Origin: Butyrivibrio sp. AC2005
GTDB taxonomy: Bacteria > Bacillota > Clostridia > Lachnospirales > Lachnospiraceae
Length of the DNA: 64,000 nt
Assembly (NCBI RefSeq): GCF_000424145.1
Contig: NZ_AUJI01000012.1
Span: forward strand, 62,001 to 126,000
Reading direction: 5' to 3'
Shown: positions 1 to 7,388 of the stretch, piece by piece
Numbering within the stretch: the stretch's first letter is position 1
Layout: the number at the start of each line of letters is the position of its first letter
Notes under the pieces: model-generated
Seen by the model: the letters and a program-made list of their open reading frames with translations, nothing else
Databases searched by the model: none
Told to the model about the DNA's origin: nothing
Translations under genes and position numbers: made by a program

Positions 1-273
1 GGTTATACAGTTGAGATTGAAGGGATGAAACTTTCTATTGAGGTAGATAAAGGACAGGCTCCAGATCAGAGAGAAGAAATGATGACCGCTTATGAGATGA
101 AAGCTATAAGGGAAAAGACAGGCATGAACAGAAAGGAATTTGCTGAGTGGCTTGGAATCCCATACAGAACTATTTCTGACTGGGAGCATGGCGAAAGAAA
201 AATGCCTGAATATGTCATGAGATTGATGGCTTATAAAGTCAGAATGGAGTTTGTTGAAAAGAGGGGTGATTGA
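1..273 (+). CDS. Helix-turn-helix (XRE-like) protein, 5' end outside the window
   Basis: The reading frame is open from base 1, so the ATG at 25 may be internal and the true start probably lies upstream. The C-terminal part is a classic XRE helix-turn-helix: RKEFAEWLGIPYRTISDWE (about residues 37-55 counted from the ATG), with the recognition helix around IPYRTISDWE. Small HTH proteins of this type precede CD1845-like genes in Tn1549-family conjugative elements, and here the next gene begins one base after the stop. It is probably a DNA-binding regulator or accessory protein of the element. The role is inferred; the fold is well supported. Confidence 0.8.
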   Translation, partial: GYTVEIEGMKLSIEVDKGQAPDQREEMMTAYEMKAIREKTGMNRKEFAEWLGIPYRTISDWEHGERKMPEYVMRLMAYKVRMEFVEKRGD

Positions 274-274
274 A

Positions 275-568
275 ATGGCTGTAATGCGTCTGTTATCGAG
301 AATCGTATTATTTCCAGTATGGATTGTATTTAAGTTCCTGCTTATGTGGATCTACATTTTTTCGTTCTTTGGTCTTACGGTAGCTGGATTCAGTATATTT
401 GTAATGGCTATAGGGATTCTGCTTTTTGTATCCCAGCAGGAATGGCTGTTACTTGCAAGTGTACTGACAGGAGGATTTGTGGTATTTCTGGCAGTCATGT
501 GCGGAGGTGCAGTGCTGACGGTAATCGGAAAGGTTGATGATAAACTTTCGGATATTGTATTTGGATAA
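275..568 (+). CDS. CD1845-like small membrane protein of conjugative elements
   Basis: A 97-residue hydrophobic protein. I chose the ATG at 275 because AGAGGGGTG lies about 8 bases upstream; an in-frame TTG at 251 overlaps the previous gene. It shows three likely membrane segments (about residues 5-30, 32-50 and 55-80) and a short polar tail ending KLSDIVFG, like the Y/F-G ending of the CD1845 family in clostridial conjugative transposons. No enzymatic motif is present. It sits directly behind the HTH gene and ahead of a strong terminator, so the two form a short transcription unit. Its function is not established; an inner-membrane role in transfer is plausible. Confidence 0.65.
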   Translation: MAVMRLLSRIVLFPVWIVFKFLLMWIYIFSFFGLTVAGFSIFVMAIGILLFVSQQEWLLLASVLTGGFVVFLAVMCGGAVLTVIGKVDDKLSDIVFG

Positions 569-584
569 ATATGCCCACGAAATT

Positions 585-622
585 GGCTGTACAGTAAGTA
601 TAAAATACTGTACGGCCTTTTT
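585..622 (+). terminator. Rho-independent terminator
   Basis: GGCTGTACAGTA (585-596) pairs with TACTGTACGGCC (606-617), with one T-G pair, around a 9-base loop and followed by TTTTTG. It ends the HTH/CD1845-like unit. Confidence 0.85.
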
Positions 623-649
623 GTTTTTAATAAGCTTAAATGAAATTGT

Positions 650-781
650 TCAATAATATAGATATTCCACTGCTTTATCTCTCCCTTTTGCTGCCTTTGT
701 TGAAACGCTAACATTTGTGATATGGTCACGATTAAAATAAATCGGATTTGAATTACTTTGAGTAAGTTTTATAAGTTTCAT
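650..781 (-). CDS. Small FlbD-like protein (43 aa)
   Basis: On the minus strand an ATG at 781 follows ACGGAGGT at good spacing and opens a 43-codon frame ending TGA at 650. The product starts MKLIKLTQSNSNPIYFNRDH, the pattern of short FlbD-like proteins (hydrophobic strand, small turn, NPIYFN-type motif, DHI). Such proteins are common as solitary small genes in Firmicutes. The strong ribosome-binding site makes it likely to be real, but it may be a shortened copy because no further domain follows. The function is unknown. Confidence 0.45.
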   Translation of the reverse strand: MKLIKLTQSNSNPIYFNRDHITNVSVSTKAAKGRDKAVEYLYY

Positions 782-861
782 AATAATACCTCCGTATGAA
801 ATTTTATTTACATATATATTGTTCCACACGAAAATATCAAAAATCAAATTTTTGGAACTGA

Positions 862-960
862 TCAGACAACATCTTTAAAATATTGTTTTTCCAGCTCATA
901 TATATCTAAAGATTCATCTGGATGATCAGCCATTTGCTTCATAGCCCATAATAAAAAATC
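862..960 (-). pseudogene. 3' fragment of an unknown minus-strand gene
   Basis: Read on the minus strand from 960 to a TGA at 862-864, this gives a 32-residue protein-like tail (WAMKQMADHPDESLDIYELE and more) with no start. Immediately beyond 960 the frame hits TAA, and a plus-strand fragment begins at the same place. I read it as the C-terminal end of a gene whose front was lost at a recombination or deletion junction near 955-963. The family was not recognised. Confidence 0.35.
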
Positions 961-1195
961 TTATTGGATGAGAACGGAAAGTTTAAAGATCCCAAGCTGG
1001 AGGCTGACTATCAAAAGTATGTCACGAGAAAAAATAAAGAGGGAAAAACTCCTAAGGATAGGCTGGCATGGACAGAAGCTTGAGGGAAAATATATACTTG
1101 AAATACCTGCGAGCAATGAAAATTTAAGTAATATCGATTATTATAAAAAGATTGCAGCAGAATATGGGGTGACCTTAAGGTTTACGGAGGAATAG
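955..1195 (+). pseudogene. Remnant of a larger protein's C-terminus, probably a toxin tail
   Basis: Two adjacent frames look coding. Frame one (955-1083) reads LLDENGKFKDPKLEADYQKY and ends RLAWTEA-stop. Frame two carries on from about 1080 with KLEGKYILEIPASNENLSN and ends LRFTEE at the TAG at 1193-1195. The halves join at about 1076-1082, consistent with an internal deletion or frameshift. The LEIP-S-N tail followed four bases later by a small acidic gene resembles the C-terminal tips of polymorphic toxins next to their immunity genes. That reading is an inference from arrangement and general pattern, not a domain match. There is no start codon with a ribosome-binding site for the first half. 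Confidence 0.4.
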
Positions 1196-1199
1196 AATT

Positions 1200-1661
1200 A
1201 TGGAACTAAATGAAAAAATAAAGTCTGCTCTGATCAAAATGGATTTTGTACATAAGTATGAAGAACTTTCCAATAAATTTAATTCAGACAGAACACCGGA
1301 GGAGGAGCTGTTAGAATATGTTGACCGTGATGAAGTGCTGGAGATTATTGAGAAATTAGGATACAAAGCTTCATTTAATTCAAAGGAGAAATTCTTTGCA
1401 ATCCGGGAAGAAAAGATAGGCAATTTTTCATTTGGATTTCATATTATTCTTCGATATGGAGCTGTAGATTGGGGATGGGTTGCCAGAGAAGGAAATGAAC
1501 TGCTTTTGGGTTCACCCTGGAGCATATATTCAAGACTTTTGATTGACCCTGATTATAGAATTAACTACCCTTTGTTTGGAACATATGAGGATCTTGATGA
1601 GATTTTTGAAATAGGATTCGCTATGTATGAAGAATTCAAGAAGGCAGTTATTTCTTCATAA
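1200..1661 (+). CDS. Small acidic protein, candidate orphan immunity protein (153 aa)
   Basis: An intact frame starting at ATG 1200, just behind TTTACGGAGGAATAGAATT, so it is translationally linked to the remnant in front. The protein is 153 residues, soluble, acidic in its first third and rich in aromatic residues in the middle (VDWGWVAREGN, about residues 99-109), with no signal peptide or membrane segment. I do not recognise the family. Position directly after a toxin-like tail, small size and charge fit an immunity protein kept after its toxin decayed. It could equally be an unrelated hypothetical protein. Confidence 0.55.
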   Translation: MELNEKIKSALIKMDFVHKYEELSNKFNSDRTPEEELLEYVDRDEVLEIIEKLGYKASFNSKEKFFAIREEKIGNFSFGFHIILRYGAVDWGWVAREGNELLLGSPWSIYSRLLIDPDYRINYPLFGTYEDLDEIFEIGFAMYEEFKKAVISS

Positions 1662-1693
1662 CTTATTTTGAATAGGTAGAGGAGAAACGGATA

Positions 1694-1951
1694 TTGAGAA
1701 AAAAGGAACTGATTGCAATTATAGGATTATTGGCATTTTCAATAGTCGGATGTGCATCCGGTAAAAATACCGGTGAAGATGCACAGACAGAAGCAACTGT
1801 GATAGTTGGTGAAGATACAGTTGCTGAAGAAGCTGATAATAACGTGGGAGATGAGTCTAATATAGAGGATTTCGAGACATGTGATAATGGCGATGGAACA
1901 ATTTCTATTTTGTTTCTTAGAATCCAACATACTATACAGAGTGACCATTAG
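1694..1951 (+). pseudogene. Truncated lipoprotein gene
   Basis: The frame starts at a TTG (1694) behind GAGGAGAAACGG. The product has a lipoprotein signal peptide: Lys/Arg-rich start (MRKKEL), hydrophobic core and a lipobox with Cys at about residue 20 (SIVGC). An acidic, Thr/Glu-rich spacer follows. The sequence then breaks off after a DNGDGTISI-like stretch, a pattern that in related lipoproteins continues as a folded domain; here it runs into 10 unrelated residues and a stop. It looks like the 5' end of a lipoprotein gene cut off by a rearrangement. The function is unknown. Confidence 0.5.
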
Positions 1952-1986
1952 TTTTTCATTATCTGATAACTGATTGTTTCCTATAT

Positions 1987-2166
1987 TTACTCTTCAGGAA
2001 CCTCCGATTTATTTATAACAGTAACATTAGCAATAGCTTCAATATCCTGCTTTAATTGCGGCTCATGGTAGTTTAATAATGCTGCGAGAGCATTTATATT
2101 ACTATCATCAATGTTCTGTTCAATAGCCCTTAAAAGGCGTTCTACACCATGTTTATTTTCCTGCAT
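1987..2166 (-). CDS. Small hypothetical protein (59 aa), minus strand
   Basis: On the minus strand an ATG at 2166 (with TGAGG about 11 bases upstream) opens a 59-codon frame ending TAA at 1987. The product begins MQENKHGVERLLRAIEQNID and is a mostly helical acidic protein with no membrane segment. Codon use looks genuine, with no rare clusters. It lies 35 bases behind the zinc-ribbon tail on the same strand, so the two may belong to one relic operon. The family is not recognised. Confidence 0.4.
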   Translation of the reverse strand: MQENKHGVERLLRAIEQNIDDSNINALAALLNYHEPQLKQDIEAIANVTVINKSEVPEE

Positions 2167-2201
2167 AATATATGTGCCTCATAATTCATCAAATAAATTT
2201 A

Positions 2202-2293
2202 TCAATAACGTGGTTTCCAAGTATTTCCGCAGTTAGCACATCTATTAACTGTCTTACTTGCACCTATATCTAATAGTTGAGAATTATTTATAA
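2202..2293 (-). pseudogene. Zinc-ribbon C-terminal fragment, minus strand
   Basis: The minus strand reads through to the C-terminal end TVNRCANCGNTWKPRY and a TGA at 2202-2204. The CxxC with a following W-K-P is the second half of a small zinc ribbon; the expected first CxxC is absent upstream, where the sequence turns into hydrophobic, AT-rich reading without a start. I take it as the tail of a zinc-ribbon gene. A similar MCKNCGHTW half-ribbon occurs in the intact protein at 25343-25858. Between 1952 and 2381 I see only this fragment and the 59-residue gene. Confidence 0.35.
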
Positions 2294-2381
2294 GGACAAA
2301 TAAAAAATATTGGTTTGTAATACGCTGTATTCATAAGAGTGATAGAATTTTCTATATTAACAAAAGAAGGGAGATTTAAAG

Positions 2382-2576
2382 ATGGATATAAATTCTATAA
2401 AGGAAGATTTGGAGAATAACCTCATAGAAATATGTCATATTAAGGATGCAATCAGTGTAATAGCTGAGAGTCTGAATCAAGAAGTAGATATCGGAGCTGC
2501 TAGTAGAGCTTTACAATTCCTGTCCGGATTACTGGAAGAACGTACAGATTCACTATCAGATATGTTGCTTGAATGA
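2382..2576 (+). CDS. Small hypothetical protein (64 aa)
   Basis: The ATG at 2382 has AAGGGAGA about 8 bases upstream. The product is a 64-residue, strongly acidic, helical protein (MDINSIKEDLENNLIEICH at the N-terminus) without cysteine pairs, membrane segments or catalytic motifs. It stands alone in front of the promoter of the transfer operon. The composition suggests a soluble regulator or anti-type protein, but that is speculation. Confidence 0.55.
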   Translation: MDINSIKEDLENNLIEICHIKDAISVIAESLNQEVDIGAASRALQFLSGLLEERTDSLSDMLLE

Positions 2577-2681
2577 TTTATTATGTGAAGTGATATTTTG
2601 TTATTTATTGCAGTAATAACGTGATGCAACGTTATAAACTGTGATGCTTTGAATATTTCAATCCGCTTTTAAGTATGATAT

Positions 2682-2733
2682 TGTTATAATGCACCAAGAA
2701 ATGTGAAACACAAAACACATTGCCTGGTGCATT
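2682..2733 (+). promoter_or_regulatory. Extended -10 promoter overlapped by a nested inverted repeat
   Basis: TG-T-TATAAT at 2682-2690 is an extended -10 box; no good -35 is seen. The inverted repeat AATGCACCA (2688-2696) / TGGTGCATT (2725-2733) starts inside the -10, and nested within it AATGTG pairs with CACATT. It can act as an operator for a dimeric regulator or as a hairpin at the 5' end of the transcript. It is the most likely start of the transfer operon. Confidence 0.5.
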
Positions 2734-2756
2734 TCTTTTGCAAAAGATTATATGGA

Positions 2757-2796
2757 GCGTTGACTCATGAATTAAATGGTGAGTCGGCGCTTTTTT
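2757..2796 (+). terminator. Leader terminator ahead of the transfer operon
   Basis: GCGTTGACTCA (2757-2767) pairs with TGAGTCGGCGC (2780-2790), allowing two G-U pairs, followed by TTTTTTG. It lies between the promoter and the first gene, so it should limit read-through unless antiterminated. Confidence 0.7.
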
Positions 2797-2838
2797 GTTG
2801 CGCAGAAATATAAAACATAAAAGAAAAGAGGAAAGAAG

Positions 2839-3927
2839 ATGGATTTTGAGACATTCAAAGAGAATCTGGTAAAGGACGTGAAGTCGCAGCTTGATGAGAG
2901 ATTTGGATCAGATACTACAGTAGAGATTCATACTGTAGATAAGATGAACGAATCATATGAAGCACTTACTGTAAAGCCTGAGGGAAGCAACATTGGTGTA
3001 AATATAAATGCTACCGAGATTTACAAGTCAGTGCAGGATGGTGCTGACTATGGAACTGTGGTCGATAAGGCTGTGGATATGGCTGAAAATGCTCTTGATA
3101 ATCGTCCTGATTTTGATCTTACTTCAATCATGGATTATGACCAGATGAAGAGCAAACTTACCATGGAAGTGGTGTCAGCAGAGAGAAATGCCGAGCTGCT
3201 TGAGACAGTTCCCCATAAGAATATGGAGGATATGGCTGTTGTATATAGGTTTCTTATCAATTCCACAGACGAGGGTAGGAGCTCTATTCTTGTGACAAAC
3301 AAGATGCTTGATAACTACGGAATAACTCCTGAACAGCTTCATGCGGATGCAGTGAAGAACGCTCCTGAGATCAGACCTATTGTCATTCAGGGTATGGCAG
3401 AGGTACTTGCAAAGCAGATGGGTGTTGAGGACCTGGAGATGCTGGGCCTTAATATTCCACCGGAGCAGGAGCAGATTTTTGTGGCTTCTGTTCCTGATAA
3501 TATTCATGGGGCAGGAGTCCTTGCATATGAGGATTTTATGGATAAGGCTGCAGAAAGGGCTGGTGGTGATTTTTATATTCTACCCAGCAGTATTCATGAA
3601 CTTCTTATCGTTCCTGACAATGGAATGATGGATCTTAAATCTCTTGAGAACATGGTAAGGGAAGTAAATGCAACAACTGTTGATCCTTCAGATAAGCTTA
3701 CTGATAATGTTTACCACTACGACTCAAAGGACAAAATCTTTGAGCTTGGTGAAAAACATCTTCTTCGTGAAGCAGTAAAGGAAAGAGAAGCGGAGATGGG
3801 GCAGAAGTCTGGAGAAAAGAAATCTCTTCTCGGCGAGCTCAAGGCAGCTAAAGATGAGGCCTCGAAGCAGTCTGTGAAGGATGCAGTAGATAAGGGCGTA
3901 AAGTCCAAGGGTGATGTAGCCATCTGA
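2839..3927 (+). CDS. DUF5688 family protein
   Basis: A soluble 362-residue protein with ATG at 2839 behind AAGAGGAAAG. It has the features of the DUF5688 family, common in Lachnospiraceae elements: an N-terminal helix (FKENLVKDVKSQLDERFG), a central alpha/beta region with the FYILPSSIHELLIVPD strand pair (about residues 241-256), and a charged C-terminus. No catalytic residues are recognised. Near the C-terminus (about 326-342) it carries KKSLLGELKAAKDE, a motif that recurs at the C-termini of PcfB, the ArdC-like protein and the protein at 16372-16761. It is the first gene of the transfer operon and is flanked by two terminator-like hairpins. Its function is unknown. Confidence 0.75.
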   Translation: MDFETFKENLVKDVKSQLDERFGSDTTVEIHTVDKMNESYEALTVKPEGSNIGVNINATEIYKSVQDGADYGTVVDKAVDMAENALDNRPDFDLTSIMDYDQMKSKLTMEVVSAERNAELLETVPHKNMEDMAVVYRFLINSTDEGRSSILVTNKMLDNYGITPEQLHADAVKNAPEIRPIVIQGMAEVLAKQMGVEDLEMLGLNIPPEQEQIFVASVPDNIHGAGVLAYEDFMDKAAERAGGDFYILPSSIHELLIVPDNGMMDLKSLENMVREVNATTVDPSDKLTDNVYHYDSKDKIFELGEKHLLREAVKEREAEMGQKSGEKKSLLGELKAAKDEASKQSVKDAVDKGVKSKGDVAI

Positions 3928-3954
3928 TAAACGGATGATACAAAAGAAGTATGT

Positions 3955-3997
3955 GGCGCTAGTCTGTGGGATACGCGGACTGGCGCTATTTCTTTCC
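3955..3997 (+). terminator. Intra-operon hairpin with U-rich tail
   Basis: GGCGCTAGTC (3955-3964) pairs with GACTGGCGCT (3978-3987) with two G-U pairs; ATTTCTTTCC follows. It lies 30 bases before the ribosome-binding site of the next gene and probably makes expression of DUF5688 higher than that of the downstream genes. Confidence 0.55.
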
Positions 3998-4027
3998 AAA
4001 AACGTAGAACACAGGAGGAATCGAATA

Positions 4028-4222
4028 ATGTCAAAAGCATATAACAGAGATAAATACAGTGGTGGTAAGTCTTTTCAGGGTACAAGGGATCCTATTCCGG
4101 TCAGCGGGCTAAGACCTCATAACTGTAAAACTCCGTGCCCCTACGGAACCGGAAGGACATTCTGCTTTCCATGCATGGGGAAGATCATGGATGAGCACAG
4201 AAATTTGAGAAAGGCGGCATAA
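4028..4222 (+). CDS. Small cysteine-rich element protein (64 aa)
   Basis: I chose the ATG at 4028 because CAGGAGGAATCG lies directly upstream; the longer in-frame start at 3935 would overlap the hairpin. The 64-residue product is basic and has two Cys pairs, CKTPC and CFPC (about residues 33-53), with HN just before the first, a likely single zinc site. It ends one base before the next gene and so is translationally coupled. Small zinc proteins of this kind are frequent in conjugative elements; the function is not known. Confidence 0.65.
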   Translation: MSKAYNRDKYSGGKSFQGTRDPIPVSGLRPHNCKTPCPYGTGRTFCFPCMGKIMDEHRNLRKAA

Positions 4223-4223
4223 A

Positions 4224-4649
4224 ATGGAACAGCTATTTAGTATCGAATTTGAGAAAAAGAGGGATGAGATACCGTCCTTTGAAGCATATAAAGCACTGAT
4301 TTTTCAGAGAAGAGGTGTGATCATCGGAGCTCGGGGAACAAAGAGGTTCATTGATGTGACGGGTATAAGAAATATTATAGCTGAATTTGGGGACAGCATT
4401 ATAGGTACTCCCATGGGTGAGGATTACCATATCGTATGTTCAGAAGAGGATCTTGTTGTGACGGATGCAGGAATCTATCTTGATGGAGACGCGCTCGTTG
4501 TAAAGACTGATGTTTACGGCGAAATGCAGTACCTGACAAAAACAGATCTTGCTATCATCGAATTTCTTTTTGAAAAAAGGATAGTATTCCTTGATGATGG
4601 TAACGGATCTACTTTCCCAGCGATAATGCTTGAAAGAAGAGCTGCGTGA
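4224..4649 (+). CDS. Hypothetical element protein (141 aa)
   Basis: A soluble acidic protein of 141 residues starting at ATG 4224, one base after the previous stop. It contains a central basic stretch, RRGVIIGARGTKRFIDVTG (about residues 29-47), and a beta-rich second half, without cysteine pairs, Walker motifs or membrane segments. The arrangement between a small zinc protein and pcfB suggests an accessory of DNA processing or coupling, but I do not recognise a family and assign no function. Confidence 0.6.
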   Translation: MEQLFSIEFEKKRDEIPSFEAYKALIFQRRGVIIGARGTKRFIDVTGIRNIIAEFGDSIIGTPMGEDYHIVCSEEDLVVTDAGIYLDGDALVVKTDVYGEMQYLTKTDLAIIEFLFEKRIVFLDDGNGSTFPAIMLERRAA

Positions 4650-4660
4650 GGTAAGTGCCT

Positions 4661-5134
4661 ATGAATGAAGAAGTATCTCAGAAGACTGTCCGGTTTGCAA
4701 TAAATACCGGAAAAGTCTCAGGGCATGTCCTTTTGAAGTGTTTAAAGGCATATCTTCGGCACAGGAAAAATAAAAAGTTCACTGCCGGCAAAGGAAAGCA
4801 GACTGTAAAACAGCTTATCAAGCAGGGACAGGGTGCTTCCAGCATGGAAGTCAGCGGAGAGAGCATCAGGACATTTAAGCGGATAGCAAATAAATACGGA
4901 GTGGATTTTGCCATTGTAAAAGATAAAACGGCAGATCCGCCACGTTTTACATGCTTTTTTAAGGCAAAAGACATGGATGCGATTACCGCAGTGGTAAAGG
5001 AATATTCTGCCAAAGTAGTGAAGCTTCAGGGTAAACCCAAGCCCAGTCTCCTTAAGGAACTTAAGAAGCTGAAGGATGAGATAGCAAAGGCACCTCGGAA
5101 GATTAAAGAAAAGTTTAAGGAGAATGTCAGATGA
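4661..5134 (+). CDS. pcfB: PcfB family conjugation protein (DUF3801)
   Basis: The start is the ATG at 4661 with GTGAGGTAAG upstream. An earlier GTG at 4655 is possible but lies too close to that site. The protein is about 157 residues, basic and soluble. In this family PcfB interacts with the coupling protein PcfC/VirD4 and helps bring the relaxosome to the channel. The diagnostic region is the helix-strand stretch SIRTFKRIANKYGVDFAIVK with the later RFTCFFKAKDMDAI (about residues 67-105). The C-terminus carries KPSLLKELKKLKDE, the recurrent motif of this operon. The stop overlaps the virD4 start (ATGA), typical of this pair. Confidence 0.85.
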   Translation: MNEEVSQKTVRFAINTGKVSGHVLLKCLKAYLRHRKNKKFTAGKGKQTVKQLIKQGQGASSMEVSGESIRTFKRIANKYGVDFAIVKDKTADPPRFTCFFKAKDMDAITAVVKEYSAKVVKLQGKPKPSLLKELKKLKDEIAKAPRKIKEKFKENVR

Positions 5135-6894
5135 ATAAGAAGATAAAGAAAAAGATCATCCTATGCATTCCCTATGTTCTGGTTGGACTTTTATGTACAA
5201 ATCTTGGAGAGGCCTGGAGGATAGCCTGGGGGCATAACTTGTCAGAAAAGCTTCAGGGACTTGTGATATATGGTGGGTTTTCAAAAGCATTTGCAAATAT
5301 CCTGCCAAGCTTCAATCCCTTTGATCTTACTGTAGGTATTATCTGCGGATTGGCGCTAAGGCTTGCGGTCTACCTTAAAGGGAAAAATGCAAAATCCTTT
5401 CGGCATAACAGGGAATATGGTTCAGCGCGATGGGGAAAACAGGAGGATATAGAGCCTTTTGAAGATCCTGCTTTTGAAAACAATGTCATCCTTTCAAAGA
5501 CGGAAAGGCTGACCATGAACTCAAGACCTAAGAACTGGATATATGCAAGAAATAAAAATGTGCTTATTGTCGGTGGTTCCGGTTCCGGTAAGACCAGGAA
5601 CTGGATAAAGCCCAATCTGTTACAGCTCCATAGCAGCTATGTCCTTACTGATCCGAAAGGAACTTTAGTAGGCGAGGTTGGCAAAGTGTTTGTAAAGGCG
5701 GGCTATAACGTGAAGATATTCAATACAATAAACTTCAAAAAGAGTCAGCATTACAATCCTTTTGCTTATATCCATTCCGAGAAGGATATCTTGAAGCTTG
5801 TAACTACGCTCATGGCGAATACCAAGGGTGAGGGTACTCCCGGAGATCCTTTCTGGGAGAAGGCTGAAAAGCTGCTTTATACAGCGCTTATCGGTCTGAT
5901 ATACTATGAGGCTCCTGAAGAAGAAAAGAACTTTAACACACTGGTGGAGTTCATCAATTCAATGGAAATCAGGGAGGATGACGAGTCTTTTAAAAATGCG
6001 GTAGATATCCTGTTTGAAAGACTTGAGAAAAAGGATCCTGATCACTTTGCGGTGAGGCAGTATTCCAAGTATAAATTAGCGGCCGGAAAGACTGCCAAGA
6101 GTATCCTGGTCAGCTGCGGTGCAAGGCTTGCTCCGTTCGATATTGCAGAGCTTCGTGAGGTCATGAGCTACGATGAACTGGAACTTGATAAGACCGGCGA
6201 CAGGAAGACAATATTGTTCCTCATAATGTCTGACACAGACAGCACTTTTAATTTCATTATCAGCATGATATACACGCAGCTCTTCAATACGCTGTGTGAA
6301 AAAGCAGATGATGTATATAATGGACGGCTTCCCGTACATGTAAGGTGTCTGATCGATGAGTGTGCAAATATCGGACAAATCCCTAACTTGGAAAAACTCA
6401 TGGCGACCATACGAAGCCGTGAGATTTCTGCAGCTCTTGTACTTCAGGCAAAGTCTCAGCTTAAGGCAATATATAAGGATAATTCTGAAACTATTATAGG
6501 CAACTGTGATAGTCAGATTTTCCTTGGTGGTTCTGAGCAGACAACGCTCAAAGACCTCAACACCAGTCTTGGCAAAGAGACCATAGACATGTATAACACC
6601 GGTGAGTCCAGGGGAACATCCCAGAGCTATAACATGAACTACCAAAAGCTCGGTCATGATCTTATGAGCATTGATGAGCTAGCAGTAATGGATGGCGGCA
6701 AATGCATCGTCCAGGTGCGTGGTGTAAGACCATTCCTGTCAGATAAGTATGATTTGACACAGCATCCAAATTATAAGTACACAGCGGATGCAGACAAAAA
6801 GAACTGGTTCGATGTGGAGAAGTTTTTAAATCACGAACTGGAACTAAAAGACAACGATGAATATGAATTCGTCGAAGAGACAGTAGAAGAGTAA
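5131..6894 (+). CDS. virD4: VirD4/TraG-type T4SS coupling ATPase
   Basis: This is the coupling protein of the conjugation machine: a membrane-anchored hexameric ATPase that delivers the relaxase-DNA complex to the channel. At 587 residues it is the usual length. It has two N-terminal membrane segments (about 8-25 and 63-83), Walker A GGSGSGKT (about 147-154), DPKGTL just after (about 173), Walker B CLIDECANIG (about 405-414), and the IRSREISAALVLQ-Q-type motif. It overlaps pcfB by four bases and is followed by a 240-base structured gap before maff2. The ending is acidic (EYEFVEETVEE). Confidence 0.95.
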   Translation: MNKKIKKKIILCIPYVLVGLLCTNLGEAWRIAWGHNLSEKLQGLVIYGGFSKAFANILPSFNPFDLTVGIICGLALRLAVYLKGKNAKSFRHNREYGSARWGKQEDIEPFEDPAFENNVILSKTERLTMNSRPKNWIYARNKNVLIVGGSGSGKTRNWIKPNLLQLHSSYVLTDPKGTLVGEVGKVFVKAGYNVKIFNTINFKKSQHYNPFAYIHSEKDILKLVTTLMANTKGEGTPGDPFWEKAEKLLYTALIGLIYYEAPEEEKNFNTLVEFINSMEIREDDESFKNAVDILFERLEKKDPDHFAVRQYSKYKLAAGKTAKSILVSCGARLAPFDIAELREVMSYDELELDKTGDRKTILFLIMSDTDSTFNFIISMIYTQLFNTLCEKADDVYNGRLPVHVRCLIDECANIGQIPNLEKLMATIRSREISAALVLQAKSQLKAIYKDNSETIIGNCDSQIFLGGSEQTTLKDLNTSLGKETIDMYNTGESRGTSQSYNMNYQKLGHDLMSIDELAVMDGGKCIVQVRGVRPFLSDKYDLTQHPNYKYTADADKKNWFDVEKFLNHELELKDNDEYEFVEETVEE

Positions 6895-6950
6895 TGATAT
6901 GGAGCCCACTGCATTGTCAATAAAAGGCTTTGCATCTGGGCTTTATATAT

Positions 6951-7048
6951 TGCCTGGAGACAGGCAGGCATGGCCATGTGTCCGGTATCAGTCGACGGGT
7001 ATCGGAAAGCAACTATTAACCGGCACCACAGAGGTACGAGTGGTGTCG
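6951..7048 (+). other. Structured non-coding segment upstream of maff2
   Basis: Between virD4 and maff2 I see no convincing gene. There are two clear hairpins: TGCCTG-GAGA-CAGGCA (6951-6966), a 6-bp stem closed by a GNRA tetraloop, and CGGCACCAC (7021-7029) with GTGGTGTCG (7040-7048), nine pairs including one G-U, around a 10-base loop. Neither has a U-tract, so they are not terminators. They may stabilise or process the mRNA ahead of the pilin-like gene. Confidence 0.5.
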
Positions 7049-7071
7049 CTACCCAACAAAAATTATTGGAA

Positions 7072-7134
7072 GGAGGATATCGGTAATTTTAATAATATAA
7101 TAATATTAACGAAATACCGATAATAAGAAAAACT
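7072..7134 (+). promoter_or_regulatory. Distant Shine-Dalgarno joined to maff2 by a hairpin
   Basis: GGAGGA (7072-7077) is the only strong ribosome-binding site before maff2 but lies 57 bases from its ATG. Directly between them TATCGGTA (7078-7085) pairs perfectly with TACCGATA (7115-7122), and the AU-rich interior can extend the stem. Folding would leave only 12 bases (7123-7134) between the stem and the ATG at 7135. I infer that the hairpin brings the site close to the start; no other start codon lies suitably after GGAGGA. Confidence 0.45.
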
Positions 7135-7347
7135 ATGGGATTTTTTACATCTGCCGTAGGCGCGTTGCAGACAATCGTGGTGGCATTAGGCTGCGGCCTT
7201 GGAGCATGGGGCATCATCAATCTTCTTGAGGGTTATGGTAATGACAACCCCGGCGCGAAGAGCCAGGGAATGAAGCAGCTGATGGCTGGAGGCGGTGTTT
7301 GCCTCGTTGGCACAACAGTAGTTCCACTTCTTGCCAACCTTTTCTGA
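7135..7347 (+). CDS. Maff2 family pilin-like membrane protein
   Basis: A 70-residue protein with two hydrophobic segments (about 3-25 and 46-68) joined by a short polar loop with EGYGNDNPGAKSQGMKQL. This is the Maff2 signature of Tn1549-type elements. The position directly before the VirB6-like and PrgI genes and the two-helix form match VirB2-like components, so it probably inserts in the membrane and forms part of the transfer channel. No local Shine-Dalgarno is visible (see the hairpin upstream), and a large structured RNA follows, suggesting post-transcriptional control of this small, abundant protein. Confidence 0.9.
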   Translation: MGFFTSAVGALQTIVVALGCGLGAWGIINLLEGYGNDNPGAKSQGMKQLMAGGGVCLVGTTVVPLLANLF

Positions 7348-7388
7348 TTAGCCCGAGAAGGAATTACAACTGAATATGGAAAAATACA

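Noticed and set aside
6076..6657. 193-codon minus-strand frame opposite virD4
   Set aside because: Overlaps a certain gene completely, with no ribosome-binding site or recognised motif.
6899..7123. 74-codon frame between virD4 and maff2
   Set aside because: No ribosome-binding site, unusual amino-acid content and it runs through the hairpins; related elements have a gap here.
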